A stretch of DNA of 64,000 bases, from the NCBI RefSeq assembly GCF_021190915.1, contig NZ_JAIOAP010000025.1, positions 26,340 to 90,339 of the forward strand, given 5' to 3'. How positions within the stretch are numbered: the first letter of the stretch is position 1; every line of letters starts with the position of its first letter. Position numbers and translations under genes: made by a program. A model generated the notes under the pieces. That model was not told the DNA's origin. It did no database searches and saw nothing but the letters and a program-made list of their open reading frames with translations. The stretch comes from Cohnella silvisoli (GTDB taxonomy: Bacteria > Bacillota > Bacilli > Paenibacillales > Paenibacillaceae). Positions 17,765 to 27,334 of this stretch are shown here, in pieces.

Positions 17765-18649
17765 ATGCGGCATCGATCCAAAGACAGGGCTCTCTTCCAA
17801 GTTCTTGGATACCTGTATCTCGGCTGCCTTTCCTTAGCATGTTTGCTCCCGTTATGGCTCATTTTCTCCGGTTCCTTTTCCAGTGAGGAAGATGTCATTC
17901 GGCACGGCTACGAGTTGCTTCCGAGAAATTTATCCGTCGCTGGCTACAAGATGATGTTCGAGGCGCCGGAGGCGATCATCCTTTCAATGACTGTTTCGGT
18001 CGCTTTGACTGCCGTCGGAGTCGCATGCGGGGTATTCCTGACCGCCATGACGGCTTATGTGATTCAGCGCAGGGATTTCAAATACCGCAACGTCATTTCG
18101 TTCTACATTTATTTGACGTCCGTTTTCACTGGCGGACTTGTTCCTTGGTACATCATGATGGTCAATACCTTTCATATGAGAAACAACTTTCTTGCGCTAA
18201 TCATTCCTTTGCTCTTTAACGTGTTTTATATTCTGATCATGAAAAGCTTCTTCCGCTCGATACCCGATGCGATTGTCGAATCCGGCAAGATCGACGGCGC
18301 AGGCGAGTTCACGATCTTCTTGAAGCTAGTGTTGCCAATCGCCAAACCGGGGCTTGCGACGATATCGCTTTTTATCGCTTTGGCTTACTGGAACGACTGG
18401 TTCAGCGCCATGCTCTTCATCAGCAGAGACAATTTGATTCCGCTTCAGCTTTTCCTGTATAACCTGGTCAACAAAGCGGAAGCGCTCAATAATCTGGCAG
18501 GAAAAACCGGCATACCGATGACCGAATTGCCGAAAGAAACGGTCAAGCTGTCTATGACCGTGCTGGTCATTACTCCCATTATGTTCGTCTATCCGTTCGT
18601 GCAACGGTATGTCGTGAGCGGGGTTACTTTGGGAGCAGTTAAGGGATAA
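17765..18649 (+). CDS. ABC transporter permease, YtcP/LplC-like
   Basis: A 294-residue partner permease. It has about six membrane segments, the EAA-type loop ESGKIDGAGEFTIFLKLVLPIAKPG and the family tail YPFVQRYVVSGVTLGAVKG. It starts at ATG 17765 with AGAAGGAGGG immediately upstream, 13 bp after the LplB-like gene. Together the two form the inner membrane channel for an oligosaccharide. Confidence 0.93.
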   Translation: MRHRSKDRALFQVLGYLYLGCLSLACLLPLWLIFSGSFSSEEDVIRHGYELLPRNLSVAGYKMMFEAPEAIILSMTVSVALTAVGVACGVFLTAMTAYVIQRRDFKYRNVISFYIYLTSVFTGGLVPWYIMMVNTFHMRNNFLALIIPLLFNVFYILIMKSFFRSIPDAIVESGKIDGAGEFTIFLKLVLPIAKPGLATISLFIALAYWNDWFSAMLFISRDNLIPLQLFLYNLVNKAEALNNLAGKTGIPMTELPKETVKLSMTVLVITPIMFVYPFVQRYVVSGVTLGAVKG

Positions 18650-18699
18650 AATCAGGAGACTGATTTTATATAAAAACGATATGGGGAGGTTTTAACGAA

Positions 18700-20286
18700 A
18701 TGAAAAAGGTTAGAAAGAAGTTCCCGCTTTTACTGGCATTGGCTTTATTCGTTTCCATCATCAGCGCGTGCAGCGGAGGCAATAACGACGGTTCCGAGTC
18801 GCAGCCGGCATCTCCAGATGCATCTTTACCCGCCGCAGTGCAATCCGGCGAGTCAGCGAAGCCGACCGGCCCCGATACTTCTGAAGAAGTGAAGCTGAAA
18901 ATGGTGTTGATCGGCGACGGAGCTCCGGACGCCAAAGCGGTATACGACGAACTCAACAAAAAGCTGAAGCAGGACATTAATGCGACAGTAGACGTACAGT
19001 TCCTGTCCTGGGCGGATTGGTCCCAGAAATACCAGCTGCTGTTCTCGACAGGCGACGATTTTGATCTGATTATAACCGCCACTTGGGCGCAATTCGCCGA
19101 TAATGCGCGCAAAGGTGCGTTCTATGAGATTACTCCCGATGTGTTGCAAAAGTATGCACCCAGAACACATTCGGACAATTTGCCGGAAGTGCTCGAGGCC
19201 GGCAAGGTTGAAGGCAAACAGTACGCGCTTCCCATGAACTATCACGAAATTACGATCAACGGTTATGTCGTTCGCGGAGATTTGATGGACAAATACGGCA
19301 TCGCTTCCATCGACTCAATTGATGATTTCGAGAAGTATTTGGATGCCGTCGTCAAGAATGAGAAGGGCATGGTTCCTTGGGAAGGGACGAATTATGACAA
19401 TTGGATCATCGCCAAAACGCAATTGGAGGAATTGAGAGAACAGTATCAGCCGGGCAATCTCGGGTTGAGGGTGGATTTGAACGATCCCGGGGCCAAGATC
19501 ATTGACGATATTGCGAATCCGGATCAAGGCGCCATCGATCTGTACAAGAGAATGGCCGATTGGAACAAGAAAGGCTATATTTCCAAAAACGCCCTCGTCA
19601 ATAAAGTGACGTCCAAAGATTCTTTCCTTAGCGGCAAAAGCGCGGCTTTCCTGACTAACCTGTTGGAAGCCAACGCCACTTATCAAACGGTTAAAGCGAA
19701 TCATCCGGAATGGGATGTACGCTTCTATCCCGCCAACACTACAAAAAAAGTCGTAGCAAATTCATTCATGGCGAATGCGATGGCCATCAACCCCAAGTCC
19801 AAAAATCCGGAACGCGCGTTAATGCTGCTTGACCTGCTCCGGAACGACGAATGGTATAACCAGACGACGACTTTCGGACTCAAAGGGAAGCATTGGGACG
19901 TAAGCGCGGACGGTAAGCTGGTATTGCTGCCCGCCAGCCAAGGCTATCCGCCCGATGCCGCTTGCCCGTGGGGATGGCGAAATGAGAAGTATTACTTGTC
20001 GCCGAGCGACGGATTGAGCAATTACGATGCGGTGCAAACCTCTTACCGGGGACGCGCGATAAATACGAAGCTGAACAACTTCGCTCCGAATTTGGAAAAC
20101 ACGAAGTCCCAGCAAGCTGCGCTTAAAGACGTGGAAAACCAATACGAGCTGCCTCTAAGACTGGGATTTGTCAAAGGCGATGTGGAAAGCAGCTACAAGA
20201 CGATGATCGACAAGAAAAAAGCTGCTGGACAAGAAAAACTGATTGAGGATATTCAACAGCAATTGAATACCTTACTAGGACAATAA
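18700..20286 (+). CDS. Extracellular solute-binding lipoprotein, LipO/LplA-type
   Basis: A 528-residue binding protein, larger than the common family 1 members, as is usual for partners of LplB/YtcP permeases. It has an N-terminal lipoprotein signal with lipobox ISAC (Cys near residue 25) and a low-complexity Ser/Pro/Ala linker to about residue 60. The body includes NATVDVQFLSWADWSQKYQLLFS and a C-terminal helical region. It probably delivers an oligosaccharide to the two permeases upstream and may also present ligand to the YesM-type sensor. A ribosome site GGGGAGG precedes the ATG. A very stable hairpin follows the gene. Confidence 0.92.
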   Translation: MKKVRKKFPLLLALALFVSIISACSGGNNDGSESQPASPDASLPAAVQSGESAKPTGPDTSEEVKLKMVLIGDGAPDAKAVYDELNKKLKQDINATVDVQFLSWADWSQKYQLLFSTGDDFDLIITATWAQFADNARKGAFYEITPDVLQKYAPRTHSDNLPEVLEAGKVEGKQYALPMNYHEITINGYVVRGDLMDKYGIASIDSIDDFEKYLDAVVKNEKGMVPWEGTNYDNWIIAKTQLEELREQYQPGNLGLRVDLNDPGAKIIDDIANPDQGAIDLYKRMADWNKKGYISKNALVNKVTSKDSFLSGKSAAFLTNLLEANATYQTVKANHPEWDVRFYPANTTKKVVANSFMANAMAINPKSKNPERALMLLDLLRNDEWYNQTTTFGLKGKHWDVSADGKLVLLPASQGYPPDAACPWGWRNEKYYLSPSDGLSNYDAVQTSYRGRAINTKLNNFAPNLENTKSQQAALKDVENQYELPLRLGFVKGDVESSYKTMIDKKKAAGQEKLIEDIQQQLNTLLGQ

Positions 20287-20311
20287 AGGTCCGTAATCCG
20301 TATCGATGTGC

Positions 20312-20346
20312 CATTACGGCATCTCCGTCTTGGAGATGCCGTAATG
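20312..20346 (+). terminator. Strong hairpin after the binding-protein gene
   Basis: CATTACGGCATCTCC (20312-20326) and GGAGATGCCGTAATG (20332-20346) form a perfect 15-bp stem with a 5-nt loop. No T-run follows, so it more likely protects the upstream mRNA 3' end or reduces read-through into the GH31 gene than ends transcription completely. Confidence 0.7.
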
Positions 20347-20371
20347 TGTATCCGGGAGACGGGCGGTAAGG

Positions 20372-21934
20372 ATGAAAGGATGTATTAAGCCTATGAGCGT
20401 TAAAGAGACTGCAATCGAGTTGTTCGAACAAGAATGCTGGTGGGGCGGGGCCGTCAACGATGGGGTGAGGATGCCCTTTAACAACCTGACTTTCGAACGC
20501 GACCTTTCTGTCAGTTTGGATATGAATCAGGGCGTTCCATTTCTGATATCCAATCGGGGCCGGTATATATGGTCGGATGCACCGTTTCGCTATGTCTTTA
20601 ATAAAGGAATATTGTGGATTTGGAGCAAGGGGGATATTCAGTTCGGACAGCACGGCAGCACTTTGAAAGAAGCGTTCCAATTTGCTTCGGGGCAATTCTT
20701 TCCACCCGACGGCGCAATGCCTGAGCCGCTGTTGTTCCAAGCCCCTCAATATAATTTGTGGATTGAAATGATGTATGAACCTTCGCAAGATAAAGTGATC
20801 GCTTATGCGCAGCAATTGCTTCAGAACGGATTTCCTCCGGGAGTGCTCATGATCGATGACAATTGGCACGACTCCTACGGCTCGCTTGAATTTCACCCCG
20901 GACGGTTTCCCGATCCGGCGGTTTTGACAGATACCTTGCACAGGATGGGGTTTCAAGTGATGTTGTGGGTCAGTCCGTTCATTACTCCGGACACCGTAAC
21001 TTTCCGGATGCTACAAGACAAGGGGTATTTGCTGAAGGATCGTACGGGAGAAACCGCCATCCGCAAATGGTGGAGCGGTTACAGCGCACTTCTGGACTGC
21101 ACGAACGCGGAAGCGGTTGCCTGGTTCCGCAGCCGTTTGAATGGGTTGATGAGCCGTTATGGAATTGACGGGTTTAAATTCGACGGAGGCGATCCGGAAT
21201 TTTACGAAGATTCCGATTTATCCGCAAAGCCAGCCGATAAAAACCGGCATTGCGAGACTTGGGGCGAGGTGGGATTGTCCTATTCATTGAACGAATACCG
21301 GGCATGCTGGAAACTGGCGGGCAGACCGATCGTCCAGAGGTTGAAAGATAAATATCATCAATGGGAACAAGAGGGGCTGGCTACGTTAATTCCGTGCGCT
21401 CTGGCCCAGGGTTTGGCGGGATATGCCTTTAACTGCCCGGATATGATCGGGGGAGGAGACATTCAAAGCTTCATTCATCCCGACTTTTCATTCGATGAGG
21501 AGCTATTCGTTCGTTATGCGCAATGTTCCGCCTTGTTCCCTATGATGCAATTTTCCGCGGCCCCTTGGCGTCTGCTGAATGAGCAGAATCTGTTCTACTG
21601 CGTGGAGGCTGCGCGTCTCCATTTGCGTATGGGGGACCGGATTGTCGCCCTCGCCGAACAGTCTTCACTTACCGGCGAACCGATCATGCGAGCGATGGAT
21701 TACGTATTTCCGGGACAAGGATATGAACGGATTCACGACCAATTTCTACTAGGTGACGAGATTCTCGTCGCTCCTGTTCTTGAAAAGGGGGCCGTGAAGC
21801 GAAAGGTAGTTATTCCCGATGGCCGGTGGATGGGCGACGATGGAATAGTTGTAACAGGCCCATGTGAGTGGGAGACGGATTCGCCCTTATCCAGGCTGCC
21901 ATGGTACGAGAAAATCGCGGAAGGTAAAACATAA
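20372..21934 (+). CDS. Glycoside hydrolase family 31 (MYORG/alpha-galactosidase-like subgroup)
   Basis: About 520 residues, cytoplasmic, no signal peptide. The (beta/alpha)8 barrel carries MIDDNWHDSYG on one strand and the nucleophile motif GFKFDGGD (Asp near residue 270). The later CPDMIGGGD segment recalls the PDMIGG motif of the MYORG/SITS-type GH31 enzymes, some of which are alpha-galactosidases. A C-terminal beta domain includes GDEILVAPVLEKGA. The protein is shorter than typical GH31 enzymes because the N-terminal beta-sandwich is reduced. It should hydrolyse the imported oligosaccharide; the glycosidic linkage is not certain. Starts at ATG 20372 or ATG 20393 (MSVKETAIE) are both possible; neither ribosome site is well spaced. 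Confidence 0.85.
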   Translation: MKGCIKPMSVKETAIELFEQECWWGGAVNDGVRMPFNNLTFERDLSVSLDMNQGVPFLISNRGRYIWSDAPFRYVFNKGILWIWSKGDIQFGQHGSTLKEAFQFASGQFFPPDGAMPEPLLFQAPQYNLWIEMMYEPSQDKVIAYAQQLLQNGFPPGVLMIDDNWHDSYGSLEFHPGRFPDPAVLTDTLHRMGFQVMLWVSPFITPDTVTFRMLQDKGYLLKDRTGETAIRKWWSGYSALLDCTNAEAVAWFRSRLNGLMSRYGIDGFKFDGGDPEFYEDSDLSAKPADKNRHCETWGEVGLSYSLNEYRACWKLAGRPIVQRLKDKYHQWEQEGLATLIPCALAQGLAGYAFNCPDMIGGGDIQSFIHPDFSFDEELFVRYAQCSALFPMMQFSAAPWRLLNEQNLFYCVEAARLHLRMGDRIVALAEQSSLTGEPIMRAMDYVFPGQGYERIHDQFLLGDEILVAPVLEKGAVKRKVVIPDGRWMGDDGIVVTGPCEWETDSPLSRLPWYEKIAEGKT

Positions 21935-21954
21935 TTAATGCGGAGGTGCAAATC

Positions 21955-24936
21955 ATGTTGAAGAAGATGAGGAGAAGAACAGGAATAGGATTGCTGTCCG
22001 TTATCGTTGCTTTTTCCTTCGGGGTGAATTTCGCAGCCGCCGATAATGATCCGGCTAGCCAACCTTCGTGGGTGAACTTGACCCCGGACAATTCCTCCCC
22101 GGAACTGCTTGAGAATCCTTTGAAAGGATTCATGCCGTATACGAGCGTCTATGATTCTGCAGTAAAGCCTGCTTTTCCTCACAGTTTGGAATGGTTCTAC
22201 ATCCCGTTAAAAGAAGTGATGGACGGGCCGAATCATTACACGTTTGATACCGGTTTAGAGCCGATTCTGAACGCAATTGCTTCAAGAGGACACCAGGCTG
22301 TGTTCCGGTTCTATCTGGATTATCCTGACAGAAGCTCCGGGATTCCGCAGTTTTTGCTGGATGGAGGATTGCAGGTTCGTGAAGAAACGATCGCGGAGCT
22401 CGGGAATGTCAAAGTCCACTCTCCTGACTACGACGATCCTAAGCTTGTCGCGGCGCTCACCTCTTTCATCCATACGTTCGGGGAAAAATACGACGGGGAC
22501 CCGCGAATCGGATTTATCGAAACGGGATTGATCGGTTTTTGGGGCGAATGGCATACGTGGCCGAATTCGGACTGGATGGCTTCCCCCAAAACCCAGAACG
22601 ACGTCCACAAGGCATTCGACGACGCGTTCGATATCACCAAGCTGTTGACACGATATCCGGATTCAAACAACGTCAAGCAAAATATCGGCTTTCATGACGA
22701 CTCTTTCGCTTATGAGACATTGGGTACGGAAAGCTATTATTTTTACAACCGTTTGAAGGATTACGGTGCCACGGAGGTTTGGAAGAAAGAACCGATCGGC
22801 GGAGAGCTTCGTCCGGCCATTCAAACTTCGATCTGGGCAAACCCGGACGGGGATCAAACCGCGGCGGAAATGGACGGCTCGGTTCTGAACAATACCTCGG
22901 TGGATAGTCCGGTGGATCCAAACAAGGTGGTGCAAAGCTTTGCAACGAGCGTAGAGACGACCCATGCCTCCTGGCTGAACGCCCATCAGCTTTTTCTGGC
23001 TGCGTTCCCCACGAGTGGGGATGCCTATGATAGAGCGCTCGCCGGATCCAAAAAGCTAGGTTATGAATTGTCCGTGTCGGCGGTCAAAGTGCCCGCCGCC
23101 AGCAGGGACGGGTCGCTGCCCGTCAGCATCCGGATGCGTAACACCGGCGTTGCGCCGTTTTACTACAATTGGGACATCGAATTGGGAGCGGTCACCCGTA
23201 AAGGCGCATTGGTCAGAAAGTGGAAGGCCGCCGGCTGGAAGCTATCGGAAGTCATTCCGGGAGAGTCAGACCGAACAATGGACTATACGATTCCCAATCT
23301 GGCTCTGCCTGGTGGGGACTATACTCTGGTCATGAGAGCGGTAAATCCGCTTGCACAGGGCAAACCGTTGAAATTTGCGAACAAAGAACAGGACGCAAAT
23401 TTGAAAAATTGGCTGTCGTTGACCGACTTTAAAGTATCCGGTTCCACCATGAAATGGGAAGTTTCCACTATTGACCGAAATGGCGTCACCTACGTGCCGG
23501 TCCGGCCGTTTATTGAAGGGATGGGCGGCACAGTGGAGTGGGTACAATCGGAGCGGAGCTTCCGGTTGATCCTGAATGGAAAGAATGTGATTGTGGCAGC
23601 CGACGATAAGCAAGTCAAGCCTTGGGGGATTAACAGTCGAATGTATGTGCCTCTTAAATGGTTGACGGAATGGACGGGGGCTAAGCTGGATTCGGAAAGA
23701 CGGGTCTTTACCGCTCCGATCCAGGCAAGTTACGACGACCTTGTCCCCTTATCTGACGGAACGGGCCAAGCTGCCATTCCGGGGATGCCCCTCAACCTGC
23801 TTGCAGTATCCACGACAAGCCAAAGCGTAACTTTATCCTGGAGCGCAGCTGACACCGGTACGGAGGCGATTCAGTATGAAATCTATCGGAACGGTGTCAA
23901 AATAGGCTCCGTAAAAGGGACGTCTTATAAAGACGGCGGTGTAAAAGCAGGTGTGATCTACGTGTACACAGTGAAGGCGATCGATGTCAAGGGTACGGCT
24001 TCGTTGCCGAGCCGACCGCTTAAAATCGTCCCCGATGCATCCATTTCGTATGAAACCGAATCCGGCAAGCTGAAGGGAGCCGCGGTACGTTCAGAGTGTC
24101 CGTCCTGCTCCGGGGGCTACAAAGCTGGGTATATTGGTAACAACGACGGAGCCGTTACGTTTGACGTAATCGTTGACAAAGCGGGAGCTTACACACTCGC
24201 CATGCATTATATCGCCGGAGAACTCCGCTCCGCCGAAATCGGCGTAAACGCGGCGGAACCTGTACCCTTCCGGTTCAAGCCCAGCGGAGGTTGGGATGTT
24301 GTGGCTGTATCCAGGCTGGCGGTGAGTTTGAAAGCCGGAGCCAACACGATTCGGATTTTCAACACGAAGGGCTATACGCCTGACCTGGATCGGATCACGT
24401 TGACTGCCGGAACGGCTGGAATCAGCGATAACGAACAAGCCGAACAACCGAAAGAAGCGCCGATTGTAAACATCGATCCGAACGGTTCGGATATGAAGAG
24501 CCTGTCTCTAGATAACTTCGACAACAATCCGGTTTGGCCCGGCACCAATGATCTAGGTAAATGGGCGGGAGCAAACAGCTTCGTGGTTGACGGCGGGGAG
24601 ATAGACAATGGAGCGTTGAAGCTGACCTACAAAGGGAACGGCTGGCTCGGCAGCAGCGTCGAGACCGACTTGATCGATTATCCGTATTTGATGCTCCGTA
24701 TCAAAGGGGCATCTGGCGGGGAACAAAACGGCTTTATGTTAAAAATCGGCGAGGTGGAGAAAAAGTTCAGCGAGTGGACGGGCGACCCGATTACGCAAGA
24801 GTATAAAGACATCGTCATCGATCTAAAAGCGGCGGGCGTTTCATTAACCGCTCCTGGACAATTGCAAATGAGCTTCTGGCATGGCCAGACCAGTGCCATT
24901 TGGCTGGATGATATTCGGTTTGTCGGCAAGAAGTAG
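21955..24936 (+). CDS. Large secreted DUF4832-like glycosidase-related protein with binding domains
   Basis: About 993 residues. The start at ATG 21955 is chosen because GGAGGTG (21942-21948) is correctly spaced from it; the GTG at 21946 overlaps that site. A signal peptide (cleavage near AAADND) is followed by a barrel-like domain (about 40-480) with ENPLKGFMPY, SLEWFYIPL and GFIETGLIGFWGEWHTW, matching the DUF4832 type. A copper-amine-oxidase-N-like domain (about 500-587, YVPVRPFIEGMGGTVEW), a fibronectin III domain (605-695), a CBM35/CBM6-like domain (695-820) and a C-terminal beta-sandwich (845-993) follow. The Glu of GEWH is a candidate catalytic residue. It is likely an extracellular polysaccharide-acting enzyme of this locus; activity is unproven. 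Confidence 0.78.
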   Translation: MLKKMRRRTGIGLLSVIVAFSFGVNFAAADNDPASQPSWVNLTPDNSSPELLENPLKGFMPYTSVYDSAVKPAFPHSLEWFYIPLKEVMDGPNHYTFDTGLEPILNAIASRGHQAVFRFYLDYPDRSSGIPQFLLDGGLQVREETIAELGNVKVHSPDYDDPKLVAALTSFIHTFGEKYDGDPRIGFIETGLIGFWGEWHTWPNSDWMASPKTQNDVHKAFDDAFDITKLLTRYPDSNNVKQNIGFHDDSFAYETLGTESYYFYNRLKDYGATEVWKKEPIGGELRPAIQTSIWANPDGDQTAAEMDGSVLNNTSVDSPVDPNKVVQSFATSVETTHASWLNAHQLFLAAFPTSGDAYDRALAGSKKLGYELSVSAVKVPAASRDGSLPVSIRMRNTGVAPFYYNWDIELGAVTRKGALVRKWKAAGWKLSEVIPGESDRTMDYTIPNLALPGGDYTLVMRAVNPLAQGKPLKFANKEQDANLKNWLSLTDFKVSGSTMKWEVSTIDRNGVTYVPVRPFIEGMGGTVEWVQSERSFRLILNGKNVIVAADDKQVKPWGINSRMYVPLKWLTEWTGAKLDSERRVFTAPIQASYDDLVPLSDGTGQAAIPGMPLNLLAVSTTSQSVTLSWSAADTGTEAIQYEIYRNGVKIGSVKGTSYKDGGVKAGVIYVYTVKAIDVKGTASLPSRPLKIVPDASISYETESGKLKGAAVRSECPSCSGGYKAGYIGNNDGAVTFDVIVDKAGAYTLAMHYIAGELRSAEIGVNAAEPVPFRFKPSGGWDVVAVSRLAVSLKAGANTIRIFNTKGYTPDLDRITLTAGTAGISDNEQAEQPKEAPIVNIDPNGSDMKSLSLDNFDNNPVWPGTNDLGKWAGANSFVVDGGEIDNGALKLTYKGNGWLGSSVETDLIDYPYLMLRIKGASGGEQNGFMLKIGEVEKKFSEWTGDPITQEYKDIVIDLKAAGVSLTAPGQLQMSFWHGQTSAIWLDDIRFVGKK

Positions 24937-24969
24937 AAATCAACGATAATCAACCAGCACCGCGAGCAA

Positions 24970-25006
24970 GCGCTCCTCGTCCCAAGCGGACGAAGGGCGT
25001 TTTTTG
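24970..25006 (+). terminator. Rho-independent terminator
   Basis: CGCTCCTCGTCC (24971-24982) pairs with GGACGAAGGGCG (24988-24999), with two G-T wobbles, and is followed by TTTTTT. It ends the second sugar locus and sits between convergent genes. Confidence 0.75.
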
Positions 25007-25009
25007 TTT

Positions 25010-26473
25010 TCACGAAACGAACGAACTCGCACTAGGTAACAGGAGCTGAAAGGTGGTACCTTGCGGAGAGCTTTCTTTCAGATTAAGTTGGCCATTCATC
25101 GCGGTTGCCAGCATTCTGCTGAAGGTAAGGCCGAGTCCTAGACCGCCGACGGTAAGCTTTTTTTTCTCGCCGTGATAATATCTTTCAAAAATATTAATTT
25201 GCTCGTCTTCAGGTATGCCCGTGCCATCATCCTTAACCAATATTTCAATTGCGGTGTTCGAGTGCTTGGCTAAGGAGACGATAATTTTCCCGCGCTCCTT
25301 AAGCGCCTGTTTACTATTGTTCAACAAATTGATAACGATCTGTTGGATTCGACTGGCATCACCCTGTGCAATGAACGATTGATCAGGGATATCAATGTAC
25401 AGTTCTATCGCATCGTCCTGATAGACAAGCCCCCATTGATAGACGATTTCCGCAAGAAATTTTCCGAGGTCGATGGATTCGTTGTGGATGTTTATTTTCC
25501 CGGAGGCAAAGGCATTAAAATCGAGCAGGTCGGATACCATTTGCTGCAGCCGCGCATTTTCTTTAAGAGAAATGTCGAGAAATTCCTCGGCTTCCGAATC
25601 TGTCACGACTTTATCCCGTACGGCGTGAATCAAACCGTGAATAGAAGTAATGGGCGTCCTTAACTCATGGGTTACCCCGGCAAGCAGATCGGTTCGCAGC
25701 TTTTCTAATTGCTCCAGCCGTATCGCCATAGCTTTGAAGGAAACAAGCAGATCATGGATTTCCTTCTCTTTAACGTTCTCCTGCACGGTCATCCGGTATT
25801 CCCCGTCTTCTATTTTCTTCAACGCCGAAGACAGCTGGGTTATCGGCTTCCTTAAATTAACCGTTAGCAAATAAATAATGACCCAACCTAACAAGCCGGA
25901 GCAGGAAAGCAGAGCCGCGATTAAACCGTAGTGGCTATCCACATTGGTAAGACTTTGATAGGAATAGGAAATGGCTACTGTACCTATAACGGACTCCCCG
26001 TAATGGACGGGAGTGGACAGGGCATACATTCCATCCACTTTTGCAGCGTGGATTCGATCAATCAGAGGAGGCGCGGATGGAAATATAGGATCGAATGCGG
26101 ATAAGGAACTCCTGCTGTTAGGATCCGGATTCGGATTGTTCTGTCCAGGTCCCGCTTTATAGAATAGGGTTTTTCCTGTGCCATCGAATACCGTTAGACT
26201 AAATTGGCTGGGAATTTTATACGTGCGCTGCGTCCTATCGATCCATTCGTAGAACTGCGCGGGAATGATGATGACTCCGTTCTCGTTTACGACATATTGT
26301 GCTGCTTCTTTGGAAAAGCCTTGCAGCGATTGCATTCTTTCGTTCATGGTCGTATGCCGAATCCAGATGACAGATACGATTCCGATAATAAACAAGCCCA
26401 GGAACAGAGTGACTACATATCTAAAAGTCCAATGTCTAAGCAGTGTTTTTCGTTTAAGCGTTCTTGTTTGCAT
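25010..26473 (-). CDS. HAMP-containing sensor histidine kinase (no adjacent regulator)
   Basis: A 487-residue kinase: membrane helix at about 16-36, an extracellular sensor (about 40-175), a second helix (about 180-205), HAMP, then HisKA with VTHELRTPITS (His near 271), N-box NLLNNSKQAL, G1 DDGTGIPEDE and G2 GGLGLGLTFSRM. It is a classical class I EnvZ-like kinase. No response regulator gene lies next to it on its strand. The nearest is the OmpR-type gene at 27335, which already has its own kinase. It could signal to that regulator or to a distant partner. The signal is unknown. Confidence 0.9.
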   Translation of the reverse strand: MQTRTLKRKTLLRHWTFRYVVTLFLGLFIIGIVSVIWIRHTTMNERMQSLQGFSKEAAQYVVNENGVIIIPAQFYEWIDRTQRTYKIPSQFSLTVFDGTGKTLFYKAGPGQNNPNPDPNSRSSLSAFDPIFPSAPPLIDRIHAAKVDGMYALSTPVHYGESVIGTVAISYSYQSLTNVDSHYGLIAALLSCSGLLGWVIIYLLTVNLRKPITQLSSALKKIEDGEYRMTVQENVKEKEIHDLLVSFKAMAIRLEQLEKLRTDLLAGVTHELRTPITSIHGLIHAVRDKVVTDSEAEEFLDISLKENARLQQMVSDLLDFNAFASGKINIHNESIDLGKFLAEIVYQWGLVYQDDAIELYIDIPDQSFIAQGDASRIQQIVINLLNNSKQALKERGKIIVSLAKHSNTAIEILVKDDGTGIPEDEQINIFERYYHGEKKKLTVGGLGLGLTFSRMLATAMNGQLNLKESSPQGTTFQLLLPSASSFVS

Positions 26474-26645
26474 ATGGCTTGGACTCCACTCCTCGAATTA
26501 TGCATACCCTCTGAATTATACAAGCAGATCGCTTGGAATGGATAGATATTCGTTTTTCCGCATGAGATCTAATATAGAAGAGAATTGTGTCAGTAACATG
26601 TCCGATCTGCTAAACTGGAAATAAAAGTCGGAAAGGCGGTGTGGG

Positions 26646-27155
26646 ATGGAAGAGGATCGTTATGAGATCGTAGAAGGAATTCGTTATGAATTGAAGCCTG
26701 CTCCAACTGTGACCCATCAGCAAATCTCCGGATCATTGTACATTATGTTGTACCATACTTGTCATGCAAACGGGACGATTCTGTACTCTCCGATTGACGT
26801 ATACTTGGATGCGGAAAATCAATTTCAACCTGATCTTGTGTATATTCTTCATGAGAATGCGGCGATTATCAAGGAGAAGAGGATCGAAGGCGCTCCGGAC
26901 CTCGTTGTGGAAATTTTGTCGCCATCTACTAGCCACAACGACAAGGTTCGCAAGAAACGTCAATTCGAACGTTATGGCGTTAAGGAATATTGGATCGTTG
27001 ACCCGGTTCACCGAACAATTGATCAGTTCATCCTGAACAACGGCAAATTTGATCTGTTTGAAACTCATCTCATTTCCGGTCGAATGACATCACCCCTATT
27101 TTCCTGCATGGATATCGATTTGAGTCGGGTGTTCCCTGATAGATTCCAAGGATGA
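26646..27155 (+). CDS. Uma2-family (DUF820) putative restriction-like nuclease
   Basis: A 169-residue protein with the PD-(D/E)XK-like Uma2 signature: the segments QFQPDLVYI, GAPDLVVEILSPST and KRQFERYGVKEYWIVDP carry the Asp, Glu and Lys expected in the nuclease fold. Such proteins are abundant in cyanobacteria and some Firmicutes and their biological role is unknown. The gene starts at ATG 26646 behind GAAAGGCGG and is followed by its own terminator. Nothing nearby suggests a toxin-antitoxin or defence partner. Confidence 0.85.
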   Translation: MEEDRYEIVEGIRYELKPAPTVTHQQISGSLYIMLYHTCHANGTILYSPIDVYLDAENQFQPDLVYILHENAAIIKEKRIEGAPDLVVEILSPSTSHNDKVRKKRQFERYGVKEYWIVDPVHRTIDQFILNNGKFDLFETHLISGRMTSPLFSCMDIDLSRVFPDRFQG

Positions 27156-27175
27156 TAACATGTTTCTACTTTCCT

Positions 27176-27206
27176 GCGTTAGCCCCAGCGGCTAGCGCTT
27201 TTTTAT
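27176..27206 (+). terminator. Rho-independent terminator after the Uma2 gene
   Basis: GCGTTAGCC (27176-27184) pairs with GGCTAGCGC (27190-27198), one wobble, then TTTTTTATAT. Confidence 0.8.
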
Positions 27207-27334
27207 ATTCCAACTCGTCTCAAAAAGGGACTTCAGGATACATTTAATAGTTTCTAAGTATTCGTTAAGGTTCGTACATTAGAATAGGTCTGCTGACTAT
27301 ACGTAAATAAGCCTGATATGAAGGGGCAGACCCA

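Noticed and set aside
20312..20346. Hairpin as a full operon terminator separating GH31 from the importer
   Set aside because: No T-run follows the stem and no promoter is visible before the GH31 gene; partial termination or mRNA protection fits better.
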